Source: Treponema sp. (lineage in GTDB: Bacteria > Spirochaetota > Spirochaetia > Treponematales > Treponemataceae). From it: a DNA stretch of 64,000 nucleotides. A program made the translations under genes and the position numbers. Below the pieces are notes generated by a model that saw nothing but the letters and a program-made list of their open reading frames with translations, was not told the origin of the DNA and did no database searches. This document shows, piece after piece, positions 48,239-58,225 of the stretch. Numbering within the stretch: the stretch's first letter is position 1; every line of letters begins with the position of its first letter. The DNA is taken from positions 1 to 64,000 of the forward strand of contig JAEDCN010000003.1 of the NCBI GenBank assembly GCA_016294105.1, given 5' to 3'.

Positions 48239-49557
48239 TAGGGAGCCACCTTTACCTGGAACCAAGCTTGCTGTGGCAGTGTCTCAGGAATATCTGATAC
48301 AGGAGCGACATCTTCAACACCCTCTGTCAAAGCCTCTGTTTCACCAGCTTCATCTGAACTCATTGCTACTGATTCTGGAGATTCCAACACCAGCTCCACC
48401 ATTTCAAGCTCGGCTTCATCAGTGGAATCTAAAGAAGAAGTGGTATCACGAAAATCTTGGGATGGAGCTGCATCAAGCATCAATGTATCGGGGAAAAAGC
48501 CCACACAGGCCACATATAGCTCCTGGTTGGATAGGTGGGTGGTGATTTGCGGGCGATCTGCCACATAGTCTAGGCTAATGGCCAAGGCTTCTCCTGCCAT
48601 GGTGTACAAAACTACAAAGGCATTGTCACGAATCCAGCTTCCTGTTTCATCGCACAAACCCAAGGTATAGGTTCCCTGCTCTGCAGGAGAAAACACAAAA
48701 GCGGGAGACAGCAGAGAGCGGTTAAAGGCAATGGCTTCACCTTCAACAGAATACAAAATGGACTGAGGCACAGAAACTGCGGGGCTTACAGAAAGGAGAC
48801 CGTTCATCTTTGCATTGATAAAGTCCAAGGCGTCCTTTTTGGGCAAAAGGCTATTGTAAATATCCTCGTCAACATTGCCCTTCTCCTTCACCTGCTGCAC
48901 CACTGCAAGGCTTTCTGGTGGTGTCAAGCCTTCTGTAAATCTCACTTCATACCAATTCCCAGTCTTGCTTTTAAAATAATAGGAATGAAGGTGGGAAAAA
49001 GCCTCCTGCCCTGGATAAACCTCACAGGGAATTCGAGTCATCTCCGTACCAGTTTCCTTATTCAGCATAACCAAGGAAGGTGTGGCGTCAATAAAAACCA
49101 CCCGGTCGTAAAAATCTGCAGCAGGAGCTACCACGGGATACTCGTTGGAATAAATCCAAAGAGGAACAGCAGTTGCAGCTTCTGGCTGGATGCCGGCTTT
49201 ATCTTTATCTACCGAAGCAGCTGGGAAAAACGACACATCATAGCCTTCAGTTTTGGAAAAACCATCCCCAGAAAGAGCTTCCTGGGACTGTCGGATTGAT
49301 GTTACCTCAGTTTCTGAGACGGGAATCAAGTGAGGGAACAAGGAGCCGATGGAGGTTTGCTCCCAAAGCAGCTGTTGTTGCTGTAGCTTCACTAAATCCT
49401 CCTCCTGCACCACATTCAATCCTAAAAACCGATGAATCTTTTGGTTCAAGCTAGGAAACAGCTGTAACTTATACACCAGTACAGCTCCAGCAGAGAGAAC
49501 CAGCAAGACAACCAATGTAATGATAAGAACTTTTATTCCAGTAGAAATTTTTGCCAT
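48238..49557 (-). CDS. membrane-anchored protein, unknown function
   Basis: This encodes 439 residues: one N-terminal membrane helix (about residues 8-30) and a large extracytoplasmic part with an acidic Ser/Glu-rich region near residues 375-425. I recognise no domain. The TAATG overlap with the upstream gene and the GTG of rnhB indicate translational coupling in both directions. Likely periplasmic. Confidence 0.7.
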   Translation of the reverse strand: MAKISTGIKVLIITLVVLLVLSAGAVLVYKLQLFPSLNQKIHRFLGLNVVQEEDLVKLQQQQLLWEQTSIGSLFPHLIPVSETEVTSIRQSQEALSGDGFSKTEGYDVSFFPAASVDKDKAGIQPEAATAVPLWIYSNEYPVVAPAADFYDRVVFIDATPSLVMLNKETGTEMTRIPCEVYPGQEAFSHLHSYYFKSKTGNWYEVRFTEGLTPPESLAVVQQVKEKGNVDEDIYNSLLPKKDALDFINAKMNGLLSVSPAVSVPQSILYSVEGEAIAFNRSLLSPAFVFSPAEQGTYTLGLCDETGSWIRDNAFVVLYTMAGEALAISLDYVADRPQITTHLSNQELYVACVGFFPDTLMLDAAPSQDFRDTTSSLDSTDEAELEMVELVLESPESVAMSSDEAGETEALTEGVEDVAPVSDIPETLPQQAWFQVKVAP

Positions 49558-50795
49558 TACAATGCACCTCCATTGGAAACTTCCCGCCGCAGCAGCTCCA
49601 CCGCTCTGGAAAAATAGACGGGAGCCAAGGTTTTTACACAGGATAAATCTGTGGTAATTTGCTCCAAATCATGGGAGGGAAGACAGTACAAGACAAAGGC
49701 ATCTTCCTTTACAGCACCAATTCCTGCGGCAGAAAAACTGGGCAAAAGCTGCTCCAAATCAAAGCCCCATTGTTCCCCAATCTTACGACATTCCTGATAT
49801 AATTCCTCACAACGAGAGGCTCCCGTTTCCCCAGAATGATAGGTTCGCAACACAGAATAAATTTCTCTTCCAGCGGTGGAATGAGCCAGCAAATACATCA
49901 AGGGCTGGTTCTCCACCACCTGCTGCCAGTCAATGCCGGGAATCAGCGGGAGTAAGGATAGGTCAGCTTCAGTACCTTCATCATCAGCTAGAGCTTGTTC
50001 TTGCTCTCCTTCCAGTATCACTTCAGCACCAGATTCAGCCGTTTGCTCAGCGTCTCTTTCAAGCATTTCATCTAGAGGCTCACCTTCATGCTGAAAGCTG
50101 CTAGCCTTAGCCTCATTAAATTGTGCCACCAGCTTGTCCAAGGCCATAAGACCGCCATAAAGCTGTACGTTTCGGAAGCTTACATCCACTGGCATAAAAA
50201 CCTGCTCCACCTTCAAAGCCACAAGCTCCGGCAGATTTTCCTTTACCAGCAAGAAATCCTGCTGATTCAGCTCCAACACTGGAAACTCCTGTACTAGCTG
50301 CTGAAAAAGCGAGAAAACTGCGTCGCTCCAAGGGTGAACTGGCAGGCTCCCCTCCCCCAGCTGAACAAAAAAATCTGCAACCAGTTTCTGCACCTCTGGA
50401 AGGCCTGTCATGTTCAGCTCCATCATGGCATCAAGGCTACCGTCAGCTTCCACCTGCTGAAATTTAGGAAGCACTGCCACCTGAAACCACAAGCATTCAG
50501 CCAGAACATAGGGCTGCATTTCGTAGCGAGGTAAAGAGGTTTCCAGAAAAAGCTGGAAGTTATCCAGATACTGCTGCAGTGAAACCTTCTGCAAGTTCTC
50601 CCAATTCATCAGCTGTGCGTCAAATTCTGCTTGGGACAGGGACGGAACTGTAGGCTCCAATTCCTCCCAGTTCACTTCTTCCAGCTGCTGGGTCACAGCA
50701 GTCTGGCCATGCAATGAAACATGAGATACCAATAGCAGACTTGCTACCAAGCCCAACATTGGAGATAGACAATAAGATTGTTTTTTCAAGTTCAA
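49557..50795 (-). CDS. secreted protein, unknown function
   Basis: This encodes 412 residues with a signal peptide (residues 1-31, LVASLLLVSHVSLHGQ). The mature part is Leu/Gln/Glu-rich and mostly helical with no family recognised. The ATG overlaps the preceding stop (ATGA). It probably works with the two other exported products of the operon. Confidence 0.7.
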   Translation of the reverse strand: MNLKKQSYCLSPMLGLVASLLLVSHVSLHGQTAVTQQLEEVNWEELEPTVPSLSQAEFDAQLMNWENLQKVSLQQYLDNFQLFLETSLPRYEMQPYVLAECLWFQVAVLPKFQQVEADGSLDAMMELNMTGLPEVQKLVADFFVQLGEGSLPVHPWSDAVFSLFQQLVQEFPVLELNQQDFLLVKENLPELVALKVEQVFMPVDVSFRNVQLYGGLMALDKLVAQFNEAKASSFQHEGEPLDEMLERDAEQTAESGAEVILEGEQEQALADDEGTEADLSLLPLIPGIDWQQVVENQPLMYLLAHSTAGREIYSVLRTYHSGETGASRCEELYQECRKIGEQWGFDLEQLLPSFSAAGIGAVKEDAFVLYCLPSHDLEQITTDLSCVKTLAPVYFSRAVELLRREVSNGGAL

Positions 50796-53179
50796 CTCCC
50801 AGGAAATCCAGAAACAATATTACCGCTGTCCTTGAGTAATCGAGAGCGACCATCGCTCCAAACAGGAACAAGCTGTGCAGTAGAAAGATTTTTATTTTCA
50901 AAGATTCCGTAAAATTTATTGTTGGTGAGGGTATACCGTACGCCAGTTAGCTCTGCCACACGTCCCAAATTGCCAAAAACCTTGCACTGGGCATGAGAAA
51001 GCGTAAGCTCACCAGCAGACAGGGAAAACACAACAGCAGTGGGGGCAATCACCGTGTACTGACCACCCTCCACGGTTACAGTGCTTCGCAAACTGGAAAC
51101 TATGGCTCCATATTCACCAGAACGCAGGGTGATTCCTGAATTGATAAGAGAAAGCTCTGCATCGGTGGCAGACAGCAAGGTTCCGCTGGAAACATAATCT
51201 CCAAAAATCTCGCAATCTTCCAGGGAAAGCCGTCCCTTTGCTACAGACAACAGAGACTGATTTTTGCTAGCTTCTTTGGAACTGGAATCCTGCAATTCCA
51301 GAACACAATTCTTTATTTCAACCTCAGCTGATGCCACCGTAATTCCTGCTCCCGATGTAAACAGCAAGCCAGAGCCAGCGGTGGTACCGTAAAGCTGACA
51401 GTTGGAATTGATGGTTATAGACTCAGAGACAGGAACCAAATCAATGACATGAATGCGAGCAAAGTCCAAGTGGGTGGTAGCATCAATAGCTTCCTGCAAA
51501 GAGGTAAAGGGATTGGACATAGTTCCCTTGGGCTGATGGGGAGAAGCTGACTCAGAATCGAATGTAGCGGAGGCCACGTAATAATTGGTGGGATCCACAA
51601 TGGTTGTAAACCAAGTTATGGAGCTGGCATTCCCCTGCTTATCCTGAGTAAAGGCTCCCACATGGAACAAATGACCATGCTCTGAATGGGATTCCAGCAG
51701 CAGCGGTTCTCCAGTATAGGGCTGGAATTGCTCCTGCATCCTTTGAGCATCAAACACAGCTTCCTTTTGTCCCAGGGATTCCATGGACACAGGAGTAAAT
51801 CCTTCCTGCTCAGAGACAATCATTTCCAGAGAATAGTACAGCTGTCCTTCTTCAAACTGTCCCAGACGCACCGTTACATCCTGACGATTATAGAAGGCAT
51901 TGCTGCTGGAATAAATTGCTGGAGCTGTAGGAGGACATTTGTCCACCAAAACAGAAACTTGTCCGTCTCCCTGGTACAAGCCATCATAATATATCTGGAT
52001 GGGGAAATCACTGTGTAATTCCTCTCCGTAGAATGCATCAATCATCAAGGAAGAAACAGGCTCCATGGTCAAGCCTTTTGGTACAAAGGTAAACTCAGGT
52101 CCCAAGGCCACCAGCACCGCCTCCCTTCCTTCAAACTGGTACTCTCCAGCAGGCTTGGGAGGAAGATAAAAGTTGTAGACAGGATTACCCTTTTCGTAGG
52201 CCACACTTTGCCAATAAATGGTATGACCCACCGTTCTATCCACCATTATAGAACCTTCTGTAGCCTGCCAAAAACCATTATCTATGGAATAAATCAATTT
52301 ATCTCGGGTAAAAGTAAGCAAAGACCAGTCGGTAATCTGGAAGGGAGGCTCTGCAGGATCGATTTCTGTGGAATCAGTGTTGCTTACTTCGGTAAGTGTT
52401 GACACTTGAACTTCTTCCACTGTAGTTTTTTTTGTAGCTGGAGCCTGATAAAACTCCACCTTTTTGCCCGCAGTAAAATTATTCAAAGAAAAATCTTTTT
52501 GTAAGGCTTCTTGTGGTGTAGTCTTTTCCAAACCAGAATTTGCTGCACTGGAACCACCTGCATTTCCAGCGGCATGTAATGGCAGAGTGGCAGGAATACC
52601 AGTGGGACTCAAGACAAAACGCCAAGCCCTGTTTCCATTTATAACCTCACAGGGAAGATAACGATGGGGAAAGGAGCCACCCTGCAAGGCAAGAACTTTC
52701 TCTCCAGGCAGGAAGTTGCTGGAATTTCCCAGCCGATAGGAATACCCTGTAGGAATGGTAATGCTTTGGCCAGTGGTATAGCTTACCACTGGCTGGCGGA
52801 AATTCAGCGGAAGGGGATTATCTAAATCATCTTCAGGGCTTGCTACGGTATAATCCACCGTATACACTGCAGCATTTCCGTCGGGAAACACCAAGGCAAT
52901 CCGCAGGGAAACTTCCCCCTCCGCCTCAATCATCACAGGACCATCGTAGGCAAAGCCTGAGTCCATGGGATGGGAGCCCGAAAAAGAATAAAACACCTCA
53001 TAGGCCTCTGGAACCTCCAGTACCAAGGACTGTCTGTTGGCCCAGGTTCCTTCCACCGGACTTACGATTACAAATCCCTCGTCTGAATATACTTGATTCC
53101 AGCTTTTTTCAGTGCTTTGTGCAAAAAGGCTACACATCATCAAAAAGAAGATGACAGACATGAGGGAAATTTTTTTCAT
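50792..53179 (-). CDS. secreted protein with beta-sandwich and beta-helix regions
   Basis: This encodes 795 residues with a signal peptide (about 1-21, ending SLFAQ). The first 500 or so residues contain repeated chitobiase/Ig-like segments (VYSDEGFVIVSPVEGTW, VFYSFSGSHP, LYYSLEMI). Residues about 545-780 begin GTMSNPFTSLQEAIDA, the DUF1565 start of a right-handed parallel beta helix, and continue with typical short-turn repeats (VEIKNCVLEL, LSLEDCEIFG). It is first of the four-gene operon. A surface or cell-envelope role is likely; no catalytic motif was seen. Confidence 0.75.
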   Translation of the reverse strand: MKKISLMSVIFFLMMCSLFAQSTEKSWNQVYSDEGFVIVSPVEGTWANRQSLVLEVPEAYEVFYSFSGSHPMDSGFAYDGPVMIEAEGEVSLRIALVFPDGNAAVYTVDYTVASPEDDLDNPLPLNFRQPVVSYTTGQSITIPTGYSYRLGNSSNFLPGEKVLALQGGSFPHRYLPCEVINGNRAWRFVLSPTGIPATLPLHAAGNAGGSSAANSGLEKTTPQEALQKDFSLNNFTAGKKVEFYQAPATKKTTVEEVQVSTLTEVSNTDSTEIDPAEPPFQITDWSLLTFTRDKLIYSIDNGFWQATEGSIMVDRTVGHTIYWQSVAYEKGNPVYNFYLPPKPAGEYQFEGREAVLVALGPEFTFVPKGLTMEPVSSLMIDAFYGEELHSDFPIQIYYDGLYQGDGQVSVLVDKCPPTAPAIYSSSNAFYNRQDVTVRLGQFEEGQLYYSLEMIVSEQEGFTPVSMESLGQKEAVFDAQRMQEQFQPYTGEPLLLESHSEHGHLFHVGAFTQDKQGNASSITWFTTIVDPTNYYVASATFDSESASPHQPKGTMSNPFTSLQEAIDATTHLDFARIHVIDLVPVSESITINSNCQLYGTTAGSGLLFTSGAGITVASAEVEIKNCVLELQDSSSKEASKNQSLLSVAKGRLSLEDCEIFGDYVSSGTLLSATDAELSLINSGITLRSGEYGAIVSSLRSTVTVEGGQYTVIAPTAVVFSLSAGELTLSHAQCKVFGNLGRVAELTGVRYTLTNNKFYGIFENKNLSTAQLVPVWSDGRSRLLKDSGNIVSGFPGS

Positions 53180-53235
53180 TCTACAAGCTCCTGCTGTAAA
53201 CAGAACAGATTCCTTTATAAATATAACCTGTTGGC

Positions 53236-53853
53236 TTACAATTTTCCATTAGTTCCCAAAGATTCAAATACCTCTCTCAATTCAGGATCGTCCTTGAAAT
53301 AATGTTCTTCTAATTCCTGCTGGGAAAGGCCAATAAGTTCATGGCTCATATAATGAATCCACAAATCTTCTTCAGGTTTTGTTATGGTAAATTTACGGCA
53401 AAAATAATCTGGCTGGATAGGTAATTGTTCTTCATAATAGGTAAAATACTTGTAATCATGGACTGCAACCTTAATGTCCTTACGGGGAATACCCTTTTCC
53501 AGTAAAACTTCCACCAAATAATTAATTGTTTTACCAGAATCAAAAATATCATCCACCAGAAGAATCTTATCCCCAGGACGCAAATGCTCAGGAGAATAAG
53601 TCCAACCGTCCACCATAATTCTGTCACGCTGACGAATATCGGAATAGGAACGAGCTACCACAGCGGCATACAACACTGGGCGGAAATCTTTTCGAGCAAT
53701 TTTAAAGTACTCACTGATAACGTTTGCCATATAGGCACCCCCACGAAGGGATACATAAATCACATCAGGAATAAAATCATCTTTGTGAATCTGATGGGCC
53801 AATTTCAAAGCATCGTTTCGAACCTTATCGTAGGGAAGAAATTCTTTTCGCAT
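53236..53853 (-). CDS. purine-type phosphoribosyltransferase
   Basis: This encodes 205 residues. The PRPP-binding motif is ILLVDDIFDSGKTINYL; IYVSLRGGAYMANV is the pyrophosphate loop. The set resembles xanthine/hypoxanthine phosphoribosyltransferases (Gpt/Hpt-like) used in purine salvage. About 20-40 residues longer than Gpt at the C-terminus. Exact base unknown. Confidence 0.82.
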   Translation of the reverse strand: MRKEFLPYDKVRNDALKLAHQIHKDDFIPDVIYVSLRGGAYMANVISEYFKIARKDFRPVLYAAVVARSYSDIRQRDRIMVDGWTYSPEHLRPGDKILLVDDIFDSGKTINYLVEVLLEKGIPRKDIKVAVHDYKYFTYYEEQLPIQPDYFCRKFTITKPEEDLWIHYMSHELIGLSQQELEEHYFKDDPELREVFESLGTNGKL

Positions 53854-53913
53854 AAAAACCTCGTGGTAAAATCATATCGGAATTTTAAGGATAATACAAG
53901 ACAATTTTATCCA

Positions 53914-53942
53914 TTGTCTTATTTCTTAGAAGAGGATATACT
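53914..53942 (+). promoter_or_regulatory. promoter placed for a leaderless mRNA
   Basis: TTGTCT (53914-53919), 17 bp and TATACT (53937-53942) precede the ATG at 53950 by 7 bases. The transcript should start at the start codon. There is no Shine-Dalgarno. Confidence 0.7.
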
Positions 53943-53949
53943 TTTATTC

Positions 53950-54186
53950 ATGAATAAGCGATTTACCATTTATTACCTTGTAGCAGCCTACTGCGGATAT
54001 ACTGCCTACAGTCTTATAAAGGATATTCAAGAAGGAGCTCCAGCTTCTCCCTTAATGAATGTGATTACCGTGGGATTTTTTTCTCTGGTAGCAGTGGGTA
54101 TCGCCATTTACACCACCATTCTCATGAAAAAGGAAAAAAAACAGGAAAAATCGGAGGAAAGTGATGATTCCCAAAACCAGCTTTAA
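53950..54186 (+). CDS. small two-helix membrane protein
   Basis: This encodes 78 residues with helices at about 7-24 and 36-60 and a Lys/Glu/Ser-rich tail. The ATG was chosen because a good promoter ends 7 bases upstream; longer in-frame starts would overlap that promoter and the opposite gene. The stop overlaps the next gene by 23 bases. Function unknown. Confidence 0.7.
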   Translation: MNKRFTIYYLVAAYCGYTAYSLIKDIQEGAPASPLMNVITVGFFSLVAVGIAIYTTILMKKEKKQEKSEESDDSQNQL

Positions 54187-54682
54187 AGAATTTGAAAAAG
54201 ATTTTCGTCAACTAACTGGTGATTCCATAAAGAAACTGGTGATGGCAAAAATTGTAGAAACACCAGCTTATGTAGTGAAGGAATTGGGACTTGAATTTCC
54301 TCCAGGACAAAGTTTGCTTTGGGGACTATTAATTTTTGGACAACAGGGAATTCATTTTTTTGTTCATGCTTCTGAAAGTGCCTTGGCTACCATGTTCAGA
54401 AATGCCACCAACGGTAAGCCTCCACGGGAACAATACCTTTACATCCCACGAGAAAGCCTTCATACATTGGAACCCCTATCTCAAGAACAAGGTTTTTTCT
54501 CGCTAAAAAGGTTCCTTCCTTTTTTAAAAGAAAAACCCCGATTTCTCAAAATACAATTCCACCAAGAAAGCCAGCAGCCAGGGGAAAACTACACCCTCAT
54601 TTTAGAGCCCATTGCAGGATTAGATGAAATTACTCCCCTATTACAGGAATTTTTTGCTGAACCAAGCCTAAGTGAAGGCTAA
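54164..54682 (+). CDS. cytoplasmic protein, unknown function
   Basis: This encodes 172 residues from the ATG at 54164 (GAGGAAA upstream; a GTG three bases earlier is an alternative). No signal or membrane segment, and no family recognised. It overlaps the upstream membrane protein, suggesting coupling, and its last 53 bases overlap the end of the opposing sensor kinase gene. Confidence 0.7.
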   Translation: MIPKTSFKEFEKDFRQLTGDSIKKLVMAKIVETPAYVVKELGLEFPPGQSLLWGLLIFGQQGIHFFVHASESALATMFRNATNGKPPREQYLYIPRESLHTLEPLSQEQGFFSLKRFLPFLKEKPRFLKIQFHQESQQPGENYTLILEPIAGLDEITPLLQEFFAEPSLSEG

Positions 54683-56042
54683 AGGAAATCCACTGCCCCT
54701 GGCACCCCTCCACCACAATCCTTCCCTGGTGAGCCTGGGCTATGGCTTGAGCTATAGATAGTCCAAGGCCACAGCCCCCTGTGGTACGAGTACGAGAAGA
54801 ATCACTGCGATAAAATCGCTTAAAAATCTGCTTTATCTCAGCCTCAGAAAGACCTTCTCCTTGGTTATACACGGTAATCACTGGATGGCTGTGATTTTTA
54901 CCGAATTTTCCCTGACTACAGTTTCCACGGCGATTTCCTTCCATAGCAAATGACACCTTAATTTTTGCCCCAGCAGAGGAATTTTTTATAGCATTGTCCA
55001 GTAAAATCACTACAATCTGGCTTATACCATCCCCATCACATACCCATTGAACACCTTCTTGGATATCAAGCTCAAGTTCCTTATCCTGCTCAAAGACAAT
55101 GCTTTCAAAGGGAAGCACCGCAGCCTCCACCACGCGACTTAGGTCAACGGAGGAATACACTAAGGCAGAATGTCCAGCATCATTTTTTGCCAAATACAAC
55201 AAGTCATTGATAAGACGAGCCATACGGGTTATCTCACTTTTGATATAACCGAGCCACTTATTATCTCCAATTTCTCCAGAAAGCGCATCTACATTGGCAG
55301 CAACCACAGAAACAGGGGTTTTCAGTTCATGACCAGCATCTGCAATAAATTGCTTTTGTGTTTCAAAGGCTTCTTGTACCGGCCGTACTGACCGTTTTGC
55401 CACAAACCACGCTACCGCAGCAGAAATCATAATGGAAAGAAGATAAATTCCCACACTTACCAGCATCATACGACCAGCAGTTTTCATTTCTCTGGTAAAA
55501 TCTGCCAATGCCACTAAGGAGCCACGACTGGTATTTTTCTTAATATACAAAAAGCTCCCCATGGAGGAAAAAAACATTTTTGGTTTTTCTGTAAATTCTA
55601 AATCCAAGCCAAGATTAATAAGTTCATTCATTTCCTCATCAGTGTAACGAGGAAAGGTATCGAGAATAGAAGCCAACTTACCTTCCATATCGTAGGTTAT
55701 GCCAAAAAAATTCTTGGCAAGGGCTTCGTTGGCAAAGGGCATAACATTGGCAAAAAAATTACGCCAAGCATTTTCATCGTTTGGCGGGGTAGTTTGCTTC
55801 CGAAGAGGCACCTGAGATTCTGGCAAGGGAATATCCTTCATCCGGCTTTGTACCCAGTCATGACGCTTTTCCAAAATCGGGATATTATGACGCACAAAGT
55901 GATAGAGAGACCCCTTCATTTCCCGTAACACAGAAAAAGAAACCATCAGATTGAGGGAAATAAGCACCAAGGCAAAGACAATAGCCTGAATCACCAGCAC
56001 AGTCACTACCATCTTTCGTTGCAGACGCTTTATAACCTTCAT
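54630..56042 (-). CDS. sensor histidine kinase
   Basis: This encodes 470 residues: membrane helices at about 12-34 and 195-218 flank a periplasmic sensor region. HisKA has the H box FIADAGHELKTPVSVVAAN, the N box ILLDNAIKNS, and the G box GGCGLGLSIAQAIAQ. It pairs with the overlapping response regulator. The signal is unknown; the neighbouring amino-acid transporter is a possible target. Confidence 0.93.
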   Translation of the reverse strand: MKVIKRLQRKMVVTVLVIQAIVFALVLISLNLMVSFSVLREMKGSLYHFVRHNIPILEKRHDWVQSRMKDIPLPESQVPLRKQTTPPNDENAWRNFFANVMPFANEALAKNFFGITYDMEGKLASILDTFPRYTDEEMNELINLGLDLEFTEKPKMFFSSMGSFLYIKKNTSRGSLVALADFTREMKTAGRMMLVSVGIYLLSIMISAAVAWFVAKRSVRPVQEAFETQKQFIADAGHELKTPVSVVAANVDALSGEIGDNKWLGYIKSEITRMARLINDLLYLAKNDAGHSALVYSSVDLSRVVEAAVLPFESIVFEQDKELELDIQEGVQWVCDGDGISQIVVILLDNAIKNSSAGAKIKVSFAMEGNRRGNCSQGKFGKNHSHPVITVYNQGEGLSEAEIKQIFKRFYRSDSSRTRTTGGCGLGLSIAQAIAQAHQGRIVVEGCQGQWISFSLHLGLVQQKIPVIGE

Positions 56043-56716
56043 ACCAAAGAATATCCTACACCACGGCTCGTTCTGATTTCCACAGAGGAACCAAGAAAAC
56101 GAATCTTCTTTCTAATAAAAGAAATAAATACTTCAAGATTATTGTGCTCTGCATTGGAATCTCCACCCCAAATCTTTTCGATGATTCGTTCCTTGGTAAG
56201 GATTTGGCAAGGATTTTGTATGAGCATTTCCATAATGTGAAATTCCTTTTGGGACAGGGCAACCTTATTGGTACCATCACCATTTTGTGTAGAAAGCTCC
56301 ATGTTCTTGGGATTCAAGACTAAATCCTTGTATTCCAACACATCTAGCATAAGCTCACCTCGACGACGAGTTAATGCACGAACTCGAGCCAAAAGCTCCT
56401 CGGTGGAAAAGGGCTTGGTCATGTAGTCATCGGCACCAAAATCAAGTCCACTAACCTTGTCCTGTACCTCATCCCGAGCAGTAAGCATCAACACAGGAAT
56501 AGAATTCTTTTCACTGCGAATTGTCCGCAACACAGCAATGCCATCCATTTTGGGCATCATGATGTCGAGAATCACTAAATCATATACCCCACTACGAATA
56601 TATTCCAAAGCACTTTGTCCATCGTAGACAGGATCAACCTCGTACTTTTGCTTTGAAAAAATTTCACACAGGGCACTGGAAAGATGCCGCTCGTCTTCAG
56701 CCAACAACAATCTCAT
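56039..56716 (-). CDS. OmpR-family response regulator
   Basis: This encodes 225 residues. The receiver domain has the phosphorylated Asp in LVILDIMMPKMDG, the acidic pair LLLAEDER and the Lys in DDYMTKPF. The C-terminal winged-helix domain ends IRTSRGVGYSLV. Its stop overlaps the kinase start by four bases. Confidence 0.95.
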   Translation of the reverse strand: MRLLLAEDERHLSSALCEIFSKQKYEVDPVYDGQSALEYIRSGVYDLVILDIMMPKMDGIAVLRTIRSEKNSIPVLMLTARDEVQDKVSGLDFGADDYMTKPFSTEELLARVRALTRRRGELMLDVLEYKDLVLNPKNMELSTQNGDGTNKVALSQKEFHIMEMLIQNPCQILTKERIIEKIWGGDSNAEHNNLEVFISFIRKKIRFLGSSVEIRTSRGVGYSLV

Positions 56717-56809
56717 GGTAATTCATTGTAGTAGAAAATATTAAAATAACCTTAAAACCAGCTTGAAAAATGATTTTATAGAGAAATAATAATCTGAAAA
56801 TTTTTAATC

Positions 56810-57562
56810 CTAGGATTGGAAACGACTTAGGAATGCCTTTGTTCTTTCCTGCTGAGGATTGTTGATTACTTCCTGGGCAGTTCCCTGCTCCACAATCACT
56901 CCACCGTCCATGAAGATAATCCTGTCAGACAAGTCCCGAGCAAAGGCCATTTCGTGGGTTACCACCACCATGGTCATGTGCTCCTGAGCCAATTCTCGAA
57001 TAACCTTCAGGATTTCTCCCGTCAACTCTGGGTCAAGGGCACTGGTGGGTTCATCAAAGAACAAAACTTGAGGATCAAGGGCGAGGGCTCGGGCAATGGA
57101 AACACGTTGCTGCTGACCGCCAGAAAGCTCACAGGGATAGGCATTTTCCTTGTCGGAAAGACCCATTTTTGCCAAAAGTTCGCGCCCCCGCTGCTGAGCG
57201 TGAGCCTTGCTGCGTCCAAGCACGTGAATCTGGGCTTCTGTAATGTTCCGCAAAACGGTGAAATGGGGAAATAGATTAAAGTTTTGGAACACCAGTCCTG
57301 CATTCAAGCCGATTTGGTGCAACTCCTTTTTATTTGCATACATTCCATCCTTTACCATCTGCTTGCCACAAATACTGATGGATCCACCAGAAACTTTTTC
57401 CAGCTGGGTGATGCAACGAAGCATGGTGGACTTACCAGAACCTGAAGGCCCAATAATTCCTAGTACCTCACCACGTCCCACAGTAAAGGACACATCTCGA
57501 ATCACTTCCAGTGAACCAAAGGATTTGGAAAGATTTTCCACCTGTACAATTACGTCTGACAT
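56810..57562 (-). CDS. polar amino-acid ABC transporter, ATP-binding protein
   Basis: This encodes 250 residues with GPSGSGKSTMLRC, LSGGQQQRVSIARAL and VLFFDEPTSALDP, a standard GlnQ/HisP-type ATPase. It is last in the binding protein-permease-ATPase operon, 9 bp after the permease. Confidence 0.95.
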   Translation of the reverse strand: MSDVIVQVENLSKSFGSLEVIRDVSFTVGRGEVLGIIGPSGSGKSTMLRCITQLEKVSGGSISICGKQMVKDGMYANKKELHQIGLNAGLVFQNFNLFPHFTVLRNITEAQIHVLGRSKAHAQQRGRELLAKMGLSDKENAYPCELSGGQQQRVSIARALALDPQVLFFDEPTSALDPELTGEILKVIRELAQEHMTMVVVTHEMAFARDLSDRIIFMDGGVIVEQGTAQEVINNPQQERTKAFLSRFQS

Positions 57563-57571
57563 TCCATCCTC

Positions 57572-58207
57572 CTACTTATAGTAATCCAGTTTTTTTTCTA
57601 TGCGGAGGAAGACCGCAGAAACCACCCAGTTCATGATAAAGTAAAAGATTCCTGCCACAAAAATTGGCATGGTAGAAAATTCACGGCTTGCTGCATTTTG
57701 AGCGGCACGGAAGAGCTCCGACACACCAATCACCTGAGCCAAGGCCGTATCCTTTACCAAGGTAATAACCTCGTTGCCAGTGGCAGGCAAAATCCGCTTA
57801 ACCACCTGAGGCAGCACAATACGGAAAAAGGTTTGCATTCGGGTAAAGCCCAAAACCTTGCCTGCTTCGTACTGGCCAGTAGGAATGGATTCAATACCAC
57901 CACGATAAATCTCTGCAAAATAGGCCGCATAATTAATAGACATGGCCACAATGGCAGCTGTAAATCTGTCGTAGGACACCTTAAAAAGATAATAGGGAGC
58001 AAAATAAACGAATATTAATTGAAGAATAAGGGGTGTTCCCCGAATTACCAGCAAGAATACTCGTGCTGGCCAAGAAATAAATGCATTCTTAGACATTCGA
58101 GCGGCTGCCATGGGAAGTCCCAAGGGCAGGGAAAACAAAAGGGTCAAACAAAAAATCTTAATTGATACAAGAGACCCCTGCAACAATACCACTAGCAACT
58201 TTTCCAT
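57572..58207 (-). CDS. polar amino-acid ABC transporter, permease
   Basis: This encodes 211 residues with about five membrane helices and the EAA loop GQYEAGKVLGFTRMQTFFRIVLPQ of the HisMQ family. Only one permease gene is present, so it probably forms a homodimer. Confidence 0.94.
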   Translation of the reverse strand: MEKLLVVLLQGSLVSIKIFCLTLLFSLPLGLPMAAARMSKNAFISWPARVFLLVIRGTPLILQLIFVYFAPYYLFKVSYDRFTAAIVAMSINYAAYFAEIYRGGIESIPTGQYEAGKVLGFTRMQTFFRIVLPQVVKRILPATGNEVITLVKDTALAQVIGVSELFRAAQNAASREFSTMPIFVAGIFYFIMNWVVSAVFLRIEKKLDYYK

Positions 58208-58225
58208 ACCAGCCGCCTCTATAAA

